DNA of 64,000 bases from Coriaria nepalensis (Eukaryota; Streptophyta; Magnoliopsida; Cucurbitales; Coriariaceae), in the NCBI GenBank assembly GCA_027186245.1, contig CP114482.1:3043001-3107000 (forward strand), read 5' to 3'. This document shows, one piece after another, positions 10,474 through 22,599 of the stretch (the stretch's first letter is position 1; each line of letters opens with the position of its first letter). The notes below the pieces were generated by a model, which was not told where the DNA came from, did not search any database, and saw only the letters and a program-made list of their open reading frames with translations. A program made the translations under genes and the position numbers.

Positions 10474-13034
10474 ATGCTTTCTCTCTCTCCTCTACATTAC
10501 CTTTCTCCTCCCAAACTCTCCCTACCTTCTTTCTCAGATCGCCTCTGTCCCTGTCCATGTCTTTTCCCCACCCTCCCCTCCGCCGCACGCTCTCTCCGGC
10601 GACAACCGCTTCTCACAATTCGAGCGATCGACGCAGCTCAGCCCTTTGATTACGAGACAAAACTATCAAGGGAGTTTCAGAATGCTCAGAAGCTCAAAAT
10701 CGCCATTGTCGGATTCGGCAACTTCGGTCAATTCCTCGCTAAAACTCTGGTACGTCAAGGTCACACTGTTTTAGCTCATTCAAGGTCCGATTACACCGAT
10801 ATTGCACGAAATTACGGCGTCTCATTCTTCCGTGACGCCCACGACCTCGCTGAAGAACATCCGGAAGTGGTTCTGCTTTGTACTTCGATTATTTCTGCAA
10901 GAGAAGTCCTCCAATCGCTTCCTTTTGAGAGATTCAGGCGGAATACATTGTTCGTAGACGTGCTTTCTGTTAAGGAATTTCCCAAGGAATTGATGCTTGA
11001 GATTTTGCCTGATGATTTCGATATAGTTTGCTCTCATCCGATGTTTGGGCCTGAAAGTGGAAGTGAAGGTTGGGAAGGACTCTATTTCGTGTATGAGAAG
11101 GTTAGAATCGGGTCAGATGAGTATAGGGTTTCGAGAGTGGAGAAATTTCTTAACATTTTTGAGAAAGAAGGTTGTGATATGGTGGAGATGAGCTGCGCGG
11201 AGCATGATAAACATGCTGCTGGATCGCAGTTTATAACTCACACTATAGGGAGGGTGTTACAGACGTTAATGTTGGAGTCAACGCCGATAAATACTAAGGG
11301 GTATGAGGGGCTGTTGGATTTGGTGAAGAACACATCTGGAGATAGCTTTGATTTGTATTACGGCCTGTTTATCTACAATAATAATGCGTTGCAGACATTG
11401 AATGGGTTAAGTTCTGGTTTTGAGGCATTGAAGAAACAGCTTTTTGGGCAATTGCATGGTGTTGTAAGGCAGGAATTGCTTGAGGTTAGTGATAATGTAC
11501 CGGATTTTTCAGAGAATTATGAAGTGTCAAACCATCCTGAAAATGGGACTGGTTTGATCCTGGGGACTCCTTCGGAAGCTATGAGGTAAAGTCCCAGAAC
11601 TATTAGCTAGCTTCAATGTTTTTAGTATAGTTGGAAATAGATTCATGTTTTTTTTTTTTTTTTTTGGGTGGGTAAAGTGTTGAGGCTAGACATGATAAGC
11701 ATCTGGTGTGAGTCTCCTGTAATTCAGGAATCATTCGAACATTAGCATGATATCCGTATCAACCTACTTAGTAAAGCAATAACTTGAAACTTCATTTTCT
11801 ACCCCATAATAGGGTTTGGGACATGAAGTGACTTTTGTTCTGAAACCCATCTCATGAACCAAATTGAACCGTGTTTTAGTAACATAGAGTGTAATGTACT
11901 TATAGCATAGCCATGGGTCTGGAAATCTCTTGCGATATTGTAAGACTTCTCTAGATGGTTGATTGCAATTATCTTTAAAAAAGTGTGAGAGGTCTTTCGT
12001 TAATGCTAATAGTCTGACATCTGTGGATGTTATAGTTTTCAGCTTTGTTTTTCATCAGGAGATGAAAAGCAGAAAATATTGATTGATTGGTATATAATGC
12101 TTCAAAATCCTCATCAATAATGTTTACTAACAGTTGGTATTTATTCATTTTATTGAACTTCAGATATCATGACTATGCTCATAACTATAAACTCCATGTA
12201 TCCAACTTGAAGCTCAAAATCGCAATTGTTGGTTTTGGAAATTACGGTCAGTTTCTTGCAAAGACAATAGTGAAGCAGGGCCACACCATCTTAGCTTATT
12301 CTCGATCAGACTACTCTGCAGTGGCTCAAGAGTTGGGGGTCTCTTGCTTCTCTGACCCGCATGATCTTTGTGAGGAACATCCAGATGTAATTCTTTTTTG
12401 CACTTCCATTCTTTCAACGGAAGAAGTTCTCAAGTCCTTACCACTTCAGAGACTGAAGAGAAGTACTCTATTTGTTGATGTACTTTCAGTGAAGGAATTT
12501 CCAAGGAATCTGTTTCTTCAGACATTGCCACCAGATTTCGATATTCTTTGCATGCACCCTATGTTTGGACCAGCAAGCGGTAAAAACTCATGGGCCAGTC
12601 TTCCTCTTGTTTTTGATAGAGTTAGGGTTGGATATGAAGTATCAAGAGTAGCAAGATGTGATTCCTTTCTTGATATATTTGCCCAGGAAGGTTGTCGAAT
12701 GGTGGAAATGTCTTGTGCTGAACATGATAGATATGCAGCTGGATCACAATTTATTACCCACACAATGGGAAGAATTTTGGAAAAGTTAGGCTTGCAGTCA
12801 ACTCCAGTCAACACAAAAGGTTACCAAACTCTGTTGAATTTGGTCAAAAATACTTCAGGGGATAGCTTCAATCTGTACTACGGCTTGTTCTTGTACAATG
12901 TAAATGCGCTTGAGGAGTTACAAAGGTGCGATCTAGCTGTTTCTTTATTGAAGAAGCAGCTGTTTGGGCGTTTGCATGGTTTTCTCCGGAAGCAGCTATT
13001 TGAGAATTCTAAGGTCTTAGATCATTTAACATGA
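10474..13034 (+). CDS. TyrAAT1: Arogenate dehydrogenase, plastid, with two tandem TyrA domains
   Basis: Two exons, 10474-11585 and 12164-13034, join in phase (ag|a, Arg371) to give 660 residues. The start is ATG 10474; the open frame upstream begins only with TTG. A Ser/Pro/Arg-rich plastid transit peptide (about 1-55) precedes two homologous TyrA domains. Each has a Rossmann GFGNxGQF motif (about residues 80 and 394), FVDVLSVKEFP, HPMFGP and SCAEHDxxAAGSQFITHT. The family oxidises arogenate with NADP+ to make tyrosine in plastids, and the size and double-domain layout match Arabidopsis TyrAAT1 (about 640 residues). The single intron lies exactly between the domains. Its donor contains an in-frame TAA (11587-11589), so unspliced RNA would encode a complete one-domain enzyme. 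Confidence 0.93.
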
Positions 13035-14476
13035 AAAGCCGAATATGCAAAGTCGAATCAGAATGGCACGGCTCTCTTGACTGCTTCAAAGACTCAAAAT
13101 GCTGAAAGGAATTGATTTCCAATGCTCCCCCATCTTATTTGTAAGTCTTACAAGCACTTTTGTTTATGTACTTGTATTTTTTATCATTTTTTAATTGATC
13201 ATACCGATTAGCTTTCAAGCCTTCCATGTCTTATAAGAGTACAGTTTTACAATAAAATTTGGTTTTCCTAAACTTGCGTTTATGTGCATGTTACTATCTT
13301 AAAGCTAAGAGCCCATCCCAAATTCTCGTCTAATAGATGGCAGAACCCCATGGATTTAAATCAATTCTTTGCGTAACCAAGGAGATGTGTGTATCAGTGC
13401 ATTTGGTTTGTGCAAACTGTATATTAGTTAGGTTTTGGGTAAGATGGCTTTGTATTTGGATCAATATTTGAGACGAACTATAGCTCTGTGTGCCCAAACT
13501 AGAGTTTCAAGCGCACAACAAAAATCTTCACAGATTTATCTATAGCCAGTATCTTGTACACTTGTATGAAACTCTTTGTCCAAGATACTTACTTAGTTTA
13601 ACTGGAAATTGCAAGTATTTTGAGTTGACAAACATTGGAATCACAAAGTGAGAATTCAGCTTTTGGGTTCGGATTATATTTTACTTGTATCAGCAGAGGA
13701 ATTTCCTTGCATTGTTCGGTTTCGGATTTCATTGAACTGCAATTTTTTTGTTTTATCAGTTTTGCTGATGGAAGAATTCGGAAGTGACGGACTGACATCG
13801 CTAACAGTCTTAAGTCATTGGGGATGGAATTCCAATCCACACTTTTTGAAGAGTTCTGGTCAAGGCATTTTTGAAGAAGAGAAGGTCTGTGGTGAGAAAA
13901 CTACTCCGACAGGTGAAGATCGGACATCGGAGAATGGATAAAAAGGGTAATTCTCTTTAACTTTTTTGCCTTTGGTTCTTCAGATAATTGTTCTAGTTCT
14001 TTTACATGTTGTATTATTTGTCATGAAATAATTTGAACATTTACTTCTTTTGATCTAGGGAAAAAGTAGAGCAGCTTTCATCTGTTGATCTGTTATTCTG
14101 TGTTTGTGAACCGAGACTCTTCTTTTGAATATTAAAAATTATTTTTCTGCTCGTGAAGTGTTGCTGTGGTGAGTTCTTGAAGGGATTTGATTCAGCTTTT
14201 TGAATAGTAATTTTGGATAAATTGAAGTCCCTTTAAATGATTGGAAGGGGGAAAAGGAAAAATTAAAATTTAGCTTAAAATGGATTGCAAAATCTCATTA
14301 CTTAGTTTGTTAGGTTCATTTCTTTCCTTCTCTAAGCCAGAAGATTTTTTTGACAGATCCATTCCTCCTCTCAATTTGCAATGAAGTCTTATATTTGGCA
14401 AGAAAAAAAAGGGTCATTACTTGGAATATACTATTCACATAAGTTAGAATCTGCATAGTCTTCTTGTATTTCTTCA
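13035..14476. other. 3' flank between arogenate dehydrogenase (+) and NUB1-type gene (-)
   Basis: Convergent intergenic space. An open frame at 13648-13941 (+) contains FGSDGLTSLTVLSHWGWNS; I recognise no domain. It could be a 3'UTR exon of the upstream gene or a decayed exon. The 3'UTR of the minus-strand gene probably occupies about 14200-14476. Confidence 0.35.
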
Positions 14477-17400
14477 TCATTTTTCTGCGGAGTCCAGTAA
14501 GACCAAGTACTCATGAATGGCTTCTCCTTCTTTGGTAACTTCTATGTCGTAATCCGACAAAGCATCCCCCCTTGCTAGTTCTTCTGCAAGCTCTTCCTCC
14601 ATCTCAGCATCCCTCACCTCCTCTTCGACTGCACCAGAGGGGCCCACGACATCATTAGGGTTGTTTGGAATGTCTACTTCCATGTTGCTTGGAGTTGGAG
14701 TACTGGATGAATCTGCATTGTTACTAGCTGGAACAGGAAGGCCCAGTTCTGCTTGTTGTGAGAGTAGTTGGATTGCTTCTTCTATTGTCGTGGCTACTTG
14801 AAGAACTGCAATGGCTGCACACCAAATAAATAAAAAAAGGATCAATATAAAAAATCACTCATTTTCGGAAAATTTTGATGATCGCTACATAAACATGCAA
14901 TAAAGCAAGCGGATTGTTGGTCTGTTTTGATTTAGAGTTTGGGACAAAACAAAAAAGAAACAGTTTGGACCCACCAAACGGAAGTTTGATGAGGGTTTTC
15001 TTTTAGTTTAAGACAAGATTATTGCTCGATAAAAAGGTAAAGAAAGGAAATATTAAGCCGCGCATCGGAAAAATTTGAAGAAAGTAGAAGCTTGATTACT
15101 CTTAATTATGGATAAAAATTATTAAGTGCATAAAATTACCTCTTGATCTATCAAAGCCCATGCGTAGAAGTGTTTCGATTTTAGCATTGTCTTCCCTTTG
15201 CTTTCGTTTCCTCTTTCTTGACTCGATATCAGTCTGCAGAGTACAGGTTATACTCATTGAGTGTAGATGCCAGAAAAAAAGGGGGGGGGGGTGGATTTTG
15301 AAAAGAAAAATGCAAGAAACCTGGATAGAGGAGTTAGTTTCAATATTGGTCAAATCATCCAATGCTTTCTCTGCGTCGTTCTCATTTCTCCGAAGTGCTT
15401 CAGCAGCTAACTCTCTTGCAAACCTGCAACATTAACTTGGGATACATTAACGACCTAATACCTCCATTTTTGGGTTGAAGAGACAGTATATAACAAAGAG
15501 CCCACAAATCCAACAAAAATACATGTACTTATGGCCCACAGAATCTTATCTATCTAAATTTTTTTTTACAAGTGCATAAAGAAAAAAATAGTGTTCGCTT
15601 GAAGTACCCAATGGAAGCAAGCTCATTTAGTCTTTGAATATCCACAGCCTTCTTTAAAGGAGTTGTTCCATAGAGCTTTTGCTCCCTGCAAAATAGTTCA
15701 ACCAACCCATTGAAACAATAAATATACATAGAATATTGTAGGGGGGAAGAAAAAAAAAGCCCATTTACTAACTGATATACTGACCTGATTTCAGTTTGCC
15801 GGCGAATATCCTCCTCACGTTTTTGCGCTTGCTTCGCCCTTTCCTCAACAAGAAAATCAATAGCACTTGAAACATCTTGATTGCTCATTCTTAGTGCCCT
15901 CTTTGCTTCTCGCTCCTTAAAGCCCATGCTCATAACAAGTGATAAAGCTTCATCTGGCACTTGGAGCTGAAAGATAACGGTTTCTTTATTTAAGAGGATT
16001 ATTGCACCAGTTCATACTCTTATCAATTATCATTTCACAATCACTTACAAAAATTTTCGGGGTATCTTATGAGATTATATAAATACCCTGATCTTAGATA
16101 CCACGAGGATCCCACCAACTACGTTCATTCAGCTTAGAGTTTCAAACTGAAGTTTGGGTCTAAAAAACTCTTGACATTGTAAGGTGAATGCAGGATTAGA
16201 TCTCGAGACAAAATTAACTTTTGTAGGCTCAAACTAAGTTTTAGACCTAAACTGTAGTTTTAAACTCTAGACTATGTTGACTCTTATGTAGAGTAAAATT
16301 TGCAACAAACTTTTCCCTTATAGGAGACCAGAGCAACTTAGACCAAGAGACAGAAAATGAAGGAAAAATAATACAAATAATAGTAATAATAATAACCTGA
16401 GAGAATTTTGCTTGTGCTGATTCGAGTGCCTTTCTTGATTTATCAAACTGACCACTGTGAAAAGCTACCACTCCTTCAAGCATCTCAAGTCTCAAATGCC
16501 TGACAAGATGGTGTAAATAAAGTCAGGTGTCAAGAAAGAAAATTGCGGGGACCACAGTCGATTGGTCGAACTAATATATACTACTACTCACAATGCAAGC
16601 TCGGGATAACGACCAGCCTGAAGGAGCCTAACGCGAGAGGAATCCTTTCCATGAGCTCGTTCAATTCCTTCTCTAGCTTTTTCAAGGCGAATTCCAGCCT
16701 CAGAAAGCAAGCTAATATCTCTAAGCATGAAATAGCACCAAACCGTGTCTATTTGGAGTATTGAGACATTGTCAACAAGCTGAAAGGAAAACAGTGGGAA
16801 AAAAGCAGAGGATTGTTTTCAGTTGGAACTATTAAACTCCAGCCTAATGGTCTTTTAATAATATAATGAAGTAGCAATTATTGGTTTAAATACAGAGGAA
16901 GTATGGAAAGTTCACCTCAATGACTTTTGAATTGCAGAGAGAGAAAGCCTCCTACAAAAAATTCAATATTAACAACTATTCATGTAAATCTAATCTTTTA
17001 AAGTGATGAGGAAGATTAAGCTGCATTTCTAATTTTAATAATTGGCCAATATAGAAAGAGCAACTGACCTCTCCCATGGCGAGTATTTCCAATGCATCTT
17101 TGTAATTTTGCTTTTTAATGACCTGCTTTGCACTCGCATGAAGCATCAGGCCCATCATGATTGCACTGTCCAATTGAATTTCAAATCTTACCTCAGAATT
17201 CAGAATAAAATAGTAACAACAGTAATACTAACAACAAAGAATGATTATCCCTTGAAATAAAGATTATTTGCACATTTTTAAACAACGTTATAACATACAA
17301 ACTTATAATTAAAAAAACCCAAAATGGTGGCATTATACCGTTGATCAGTCTCAGACCCCAGATGCACTTTCTGGCCACTTTGATCCTCGAGTTCTATATT

Positions 17401-18542
17401 GAAGTCTTCAACTGGCAGTAATCCATCAGCATGCCTCTTGGACAGGGCAGTGGCAGCTGCCCTGAAGAGGGATAGATAGAAAAGAAAAAAAAAAAGGAGG
17501 AAAGAAGGAAACAGATAAGAATCAAAGCATTTTTCATATCAGTAGTGGATATTTACAATTTCTTTGCCACATTTTTCTTAAAGTTCCTCTAAACAAAAAA
17601 CCCCATGATGCATGATAGCATTATACTATTTCCAAATATTGAGAGTCATCAGTTTACCATTCTCATTCCCAATCTAGTTCGGTTTGTAGTAGGCTTTGGT
17701 TATTCAATTTATTCCCCAATTTCTATTTAGGGGGGAGAAAATAACAGCTAGAAGAAAAAATAAAATAAAAAACAATATAATACAACCCCTTATGGAGTTT
17801 GAGGATACTCTTAGTAAGTAGTAACTACAAAAGGTAAACATGTCAAAATATGGAAGAGTTAACCAAAGGGAACGAAATCAACTGTCCTTCCGATTCTTAA
17901 CTCTCTGCACAATATACAGACTGAATTATATAAGTTAAGAGGCTGCAAATTAACTTCGTAGCGTGAATTATAAGTTTTTTTCATAATTTCATTGAAGAAG
18001 CAAAACCATAAACACAGCTGTATTTAGTTCCCTCTGTTTTATGACTCCAGTCAAGGTCTTAAAAATCCAATTTGCCCACCAAACTCAGAATCAAAATACA
18101 ATTATCCCAAACTCCAGTATCAAATTTAACGCAAACTCACCACACAAATAATTAATAAATAAACAATCCCATGAATTAAGAAGAGAGAAGGAAAAAAAAT
18201 GGGGGGGGGGGGGGGCGGGGAGGGTGAGTGATGGACTCACTTGACTCGAGCGAGTCTGCTAGAGCGTTCTTCCTCAGCAATCAACTCGTTCTTTAAGGAC
18301 TTACCCTCTGCAGCAGCGACTCGGGTAGCCAGAATTTTGGAGTTCAATTTAATACCCAATTCGTTCAATTTCTGAGTCCCGTCTCCATCTTTCAAAACCT
18401 TCCCTGCGCTGATCAGATTGATTGACTCGGGCCCACAGTTCGATCGCTTCGCCACCTCTTCTCTTAGCATCGACACGGTCCACTGATCCAGCTCCACCTC
18501 TAGAACGCCGGACCATGTGCCTCCTACCTTCAGTTTCGCCAT
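14477..18542 (-). CDS. NUB1: NUB1-like protein: ubiquitin-like domain plus UBA domains
   Basis: Eleven exons on the minus strand: 18542-18241, 17461-17339, 17165-17069, 16951-16916, 16779-16592, 16499-16397, 15966-15785, 15685-15608, 15423-15321, 15233-15140 and 14814-14477. All join in phase to 547 residues. The N-terminus is ubiquitin-like (LKVGGTWSGVLEVEL, then SINLISAGKVLKDG). The middle has helical NUB1-type repeats. UBA domains follow: ALSLVMSMGFKEREAKRALR.., IETLLRMGFDRSR.. and a region around TTIEEAIQLLSQQ. The tail is acidic. Human NUB1 binds NEDD8/RUB and directs it to the proteasome, and Arabidopsis has one homologue of about 560 residues. The role here is inferred from that similarity. 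Intron 1 contains a long G-run close to its donor. Confidence 0.92.
18201..18220 (+). repeat. Poly-G tract in intron 1 of the NUB1-like gene
   Basis: Fifteen G, one C, then four G, followed by further G-rich sequence, ending about 20 bases inside the intron from the exon 1 donor (18241/18240). The G-rich strand is the template strand of the minus-strand gene, and it could form a quadruplex in DNA. Confidence 0.8.
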
Positions 18543-18934
18543 TTGAAACAAACACGAGTGATATGAATTTTAGGATTTTACACCGTTTGGATTCTCAGAG
18601 CAAAGGGGACAAAATAATATTGAAAGAGGAAACAAAGACTTGTATTATTAGGAGTTCCTTTCTTGGGGATTAAGTTTAGATTGTGTTTGGATTCATCTGT
18701 GTCAATCCGCACTGCCTTTGTTGTGTCTCCTTTCCAGCATAGTACTCTCTCTCTCTCTCTCTCTCTTAAATAGTTATTTTGGTTTTTACCCAAATATATC
18801 TAACAATTTACAGTTAACTTAGGACCAGTAAATTTACGATTTACGTTAAAAATTTAACTTTTACCAGACCTCATTCTTCTCACATTTCAGTTCTCTGAAA
18901 GGAAAGGAAAGTAAAAGAGAGAGAAGACAGACAT
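18543..18934 (-). promoter_or_regulatory. Upstream region of the NUB1-like gene
   Basis: Contains a (CT)n microsatellite at about 18745-18766, which is (GA)n on the sense strand of the gene. It lies between the NUB1-like start and the diverging nuclease relic. No TATA box was assigned with confidence. Confidence 0.35.
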
Positions 18935-19736
18935 AAAAAAGAACACCAGCTTACCTCATCAGAAACCAAAATCGAGCTCCGTTCCGATATAAAGAGAATC
19001 ATTGTAGGTTTCGGATGGATCTCTCTTCCGAATTTCTGCGGGGTACTAGGGTTTACGAAATTCAAAATCGACGGCGAATTTTTGGGGGAAAAGAACAGAT
19101 CGTTGATTGTTCAAGCATTAGTCGATTCCGAAGGGAGATTCTCGGACATATCAGCTGGATGCCCAGGCACGATGAAAATCGAAGCGATCCTGCATCAAAC
19201 GAAGTTCTATGCAGGAATAACGGAGTCGAGAGATGCATTGAACGGGCCATTGTATGAGCTTAACGATGGAGATTCTATTCCACACTACGTATTTGGAGAT
19301 TCTTGCTTTCCTCTTCTTCCATGGTTTCTAACGCCTTATAATATTGTGTCGGATCAAGAGGAAGGCGAAGAAGAAGGTTTAGTTTATCGGAAAGAGCGTT
19401 TAATTCAACACACAGTAGAGTCGGATAAAAACGGCGTTTGGAATGGTTAGAGGTCGTTGGAAGCTGCTGTCGCAGCCATGGAAGGGGGAGTGTCTGGAGT
19501 TTTTGCCGGCTGTGATTGTTGCAGGTTGTCTTTTCCATAATTTTCTGATCAGTTGTGGTGAAGAAGAAGAAGAAGAAAATGTGGAGTGTGTGAAACCGGA
19601 AATGTAGGTTTCTGATGGAGAAGAAGAGTCGGAAGAAGTAGAAGTAGAAGACAGTGGGAAGTGGATTAGGGATGTGATTGCATTGCATTTGAGTAAAAGT
19701 AAGCTTGAGAAGATGATTAAGCTTGCAATTTTCTAA
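18935..19736 (+). pseudogene. PIF/Harbinger-derived nuclease (HARBI1/ALP1-like), truncated and frameshifted
   Basis: From about 18990 an open frame reads WISLPNFCGV..FKIDGEFLGEKNRSLIVQALVDSEGRFSDI, then SAGCPGTMK, ..YELNDGDSIPHYVFGDSCF and PLLPWFLTPY. This is the DDE_Tnp_4 core of plant HARBI1/ALP1-like proteins. The frame then shifts twice: near 19380 into a frame with ERAFNSTHSR, and near 19430 into one with AFGMVRGRWKLLSQPWKGEC..VAGCLLHNFL. It ends after an acidic tail at 19736. The N-terminal helix-turn-helix half is missing (stop near 18932). Intact relatives include domesticated proteins such as ALP1, so this may be a dead host gene or a dead transposase. Confidence 0.75.
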
Positions 19737-19739
19737 AAA

Positions 19740-20431
19740 TTTAATGTTGATTTACTTGTATATAAAGTCTTAACTGATATTTTAAATGAATCTAAAAGCT
19801 TCATCTTGGTTTGAGTTTGGCAATTTGAATTGCAAAGTTATGCCAATCGCCAAACTCCGCAAGCACAAGCAGTTTTAAGTCTAATGCAGGACCTACCATT
19901 GTATCGAGAAATTATTGCACAAATCATATACGATCTGTTAAATAATATCTAAGTATATATAATTTTATTCATCGGATTATAAAAATAGTATATAAATGTG
20001 ATGAAACCGTCTTACCACTTCTACTTCGCCTAGTGAACCGAACAAATCTGCTTTCCCTGAGCCTGACGCCTGAAGCGTTGGAACCGGAGATAGGAAAGAG
20101 CTTGTTCAAATTGGAAGCTTGCAGACTTCTTGTCTTAATAGATGCAACAAATGCTCTCACTTATCTTGCAGTTGAGAATCGGATGCTAATCCGATTTCTC
20201 CGAGTTCATACCTATCACCAAAGGAGCGGTGGGAAGCAGAGGAGCTTCCCAAAAACTACGGGAGTTCAAGAATCACACAACTCCTAATAATTCATGTCTT
20301 AAGGAAGCAGCAACCACACTCTTTACACAAATGACTAAAAATCAAAGAGCGAGAGAGAGAGAGAGTGAACACTTGCAGAGAATTCAGATATACAATCCAG
20401 GGAGGTTCATTTGATGGGTAAAATATAGTGA
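19740..20431. other. Intergenic with possible exon relics on the minus strand
   Basis: The minus strand has splice-flanked open stretches. One (about 20010-20160) reads RAFVASIKTRSLQASNLNKL, then FPISGSNASGVRLRES, and looks like an organelle presequence. Another (about 20170-20290) reads SFWEAPLLPTAPLVIGMNSE. I could not place them in a family or join them into a gene. Confidence 0.25.
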
Positions 20432-21325
20432 GGGTAAATTTAGTTTTAGTCCATGGATGGTGTGATTTGTACAAATGTATCTATGTATATTCTACTTGTA
20501 ACTTTAATCTATTTGCAGTTAAAATAAAACTTTTTAATCCCTCTGATATTTTTTTATTATTTTTATTTTTCTCTCATATTAATTTATTATTCTATTTTAT
20601 TATCCAACTTTTTATTTAAAAAAAAAAAAAAAACCAAATCCTGATCCGATTTCTTGGAAAAAAGAAATGATTAGTTTTTTTTGTAAGAAATCGATTGAAA
20701 CAATCTAATTTCTTCATGAGGTATCCAAATTGAATCGACCATTTCTTTGCGAAGAATCCAATTGGATTGATCCAATTCTTCATGAAAAACAAGATCCGAT
20801 CAACTGATTTTTCCTCGCAAAATGTTGAATCTAATTGAACCAACTCAGACCTCCAATGGAGGTGAAGTTCGAACAATTTATTTTATTTTTTTTCAATTAG
20901 ATTCAGAGCTTTGCAAGGAAAAGTTGGATCAATCGGATCTCGTTTTCCATGAAGAATTAGATAGATCTGATCAGATTCCTCGCGAAGAAATGACCGATTC
21001 GATTTGGATACCTCAAAAAGAAATCAAACTGTTTTGATCAATTCGTTTTGATCTTCTTTTTTTTTAAGGAAATCGGATTGAGTTTCGGTTTTTTAAAAGA
21101 ATTTTTCTAGAAAAAATATAAAATTGGATGATAAAATAGAATAATAAACTAATATGAGAGAAAAATAGAAATAGTGAAAGATCAAATATGAAAGAATAAA
21201 AAAAAAAATTATCCAAGGGACTAAAAAGTCATATTTGAACTGCACAGAGGCTAAAAAGTTGTAAGTAGAATACACAAGATGAAATTATACAAATCGCACC
21301 AGGGGACAAAAAAGTGAATTTACCC
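20432..21325. mobile_element. Foldback element: about 0.9 kb near-complete inverted repeat
   Basis: The left half reads as the reverse complement of the right half almost throughout. The outer ends are gggtaaattt at 20432 and its complement ending at 21325. Matching blocks then follow inward: gtgcgatttgta, tattctactt, ctctcatattartttattat, tgaggtatccaaat, catttctt.gcga and gaatctaattga. The inner ends are near 20838 and 20893, leaving a loop of about 54 bases that has its own small hairpin (cctccaatggagg). It has no coding frame. The long-arm structure fits a non-autonomous foldback/MULE-type DNA element. No clear 9-base target duplication was found. Confidence 0.85.
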
Positions 21326-21337
21326 ATTTTTAAATGC

Positions 21338-22484
21338 CTACTTGCCAAATAAGGATTTCAGCCACCAAATGCCTTTAGTGTCCTTGGGGCCTTCGTCTGC
21401 TTGAGGAGGAGGATCAGTCTGTAGTGTTTTGTGAAGCTTGCTCACCTCATAACCCTCATCAATTGCCTTCTGGACTAGCTGGTTATATACTTCATCATTT
21501 AAATGAGTCTCCCTGCACAATATCTATTAAAAACAAGAAGAAGAAGAAGAAGAAAACCATTAGCAATGCTTCATATAGGATTCACCCCTAAACCATATGA
21601 AAACAAAGACTCTTAAAAAATAGCCTTTAAACCCAAACCTTCAAAAATTTCCTTTAATTATTCCCAAATAATCATCCCTCACCTGATCTTAATGGACATT
21701 AACATTAAATTCTGCATTAAAATATTAACTCTCATCTCTCTCTTTTTTTCCTTTTTCACTTTTAACCCCCCCTCTATTGTTCTTTTATATTTTCTGCCCA
21801 AGCCTCCTACCTCCTCAGACCAACACTGCCACAGCCACGGCCGCAGCCACTCCCCCCTCCCTCGCTCCACATCTCTCACACACAGTTTCGGTTCTCAAAA
21901 ACCACTAAACTAGTTTCCACTAACCACTAAACTAGTTTCTCTAGAATGAAACCCCATTCCAGAAAACAATTTTCAAAACAGTTCAATCACTCAAAACAAA
22001 AAACTTTCAGCATCAAAACAGACAGAATGAAAACAATTACAGCCCTAAAAAAATTCCAGATCCCATTTAGTTCACGTAACCAATCATCAACCAAAAAAGA
22101 AACGAGACATACCCATAGATAATTCCTGCTAGGCTGACCGATCAAAGCATGGTGATAATCATCATCGATAAAGAGGACCCAGTAATCACCAACAACAGGG
22201 ATGATAGGCAAGAAAGGAGGGACGTAGAACTTCACTTTGAGCTTAGCCTCATCGCTAGAAGGATCGGCCTTATAAGCAGTGCCTTCGATGAATCCTCTCT
22301 TGCCATCGCTCCACGTTTCGTTAAGCACATTCACTGTGCCGTCTTCTTTAAGAGTGTATGTTGCCCTAGTGTTGACGCCATTTCTAGGCTGAAACCTCGA
22401 CGGGAATGAGGCTATTTCGTACCAGCGACCCATGTATCGAGCGAGGTCGAGTCTTTTTACTACTTCCATCTCTTTCTTCGCCAT
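21338..22484 (-). CDS. TIL: Temperature-induced lipocalin
   Basis: Two exons, 22484-22113 and 21523-21338, join at a codon boundary to give 185 residues. The lipocalin fold is clear: GRWYEIASFPSRFQP (structurally conserved region 1), TYTLKEDGTVNVLNETW, then YWVLFIDDDYHHALIGQPSR and exon 2 starting ILCRETHL. The C-terminus is KGIWWLKSLFGK, typical of plant TILs (Arabidopsis TIL is 186 residues). Plant TILs bind small hydrophobic ligands at the plasma membrane and protect against heat, cold and oxidative damage. The ATG 22484 is the first methionine aligned to the family (MAKKEMEVVKRLD); a GA-repeat leader lies just upstream. The stop is about a dozen bases from a large foldback, so the 3'UTR probably runs into it. 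A decayed second copy lies at 29.1-29.5 kb. Confidence 0.96.
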
Positions 22485-22599
22485 GGTTGAGACTTGAGAG
22501 AGAGAGAGAGAGAGATCTGAGGGTGGAAACTGGAAAAGGAGAAGAGGGAAGAAACGAAAAGGGTGAAATGAAATTTTAGTGGCGACGTGGAGGTCGATT

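Noticed and set aside
19275..19688. Minus-strand 137-residue open frame over the Harbinger-like relic
   Set aside because: It is the antisense of a recognisable coding sequence and is dominated by low-complexity Phe and Glu runs.
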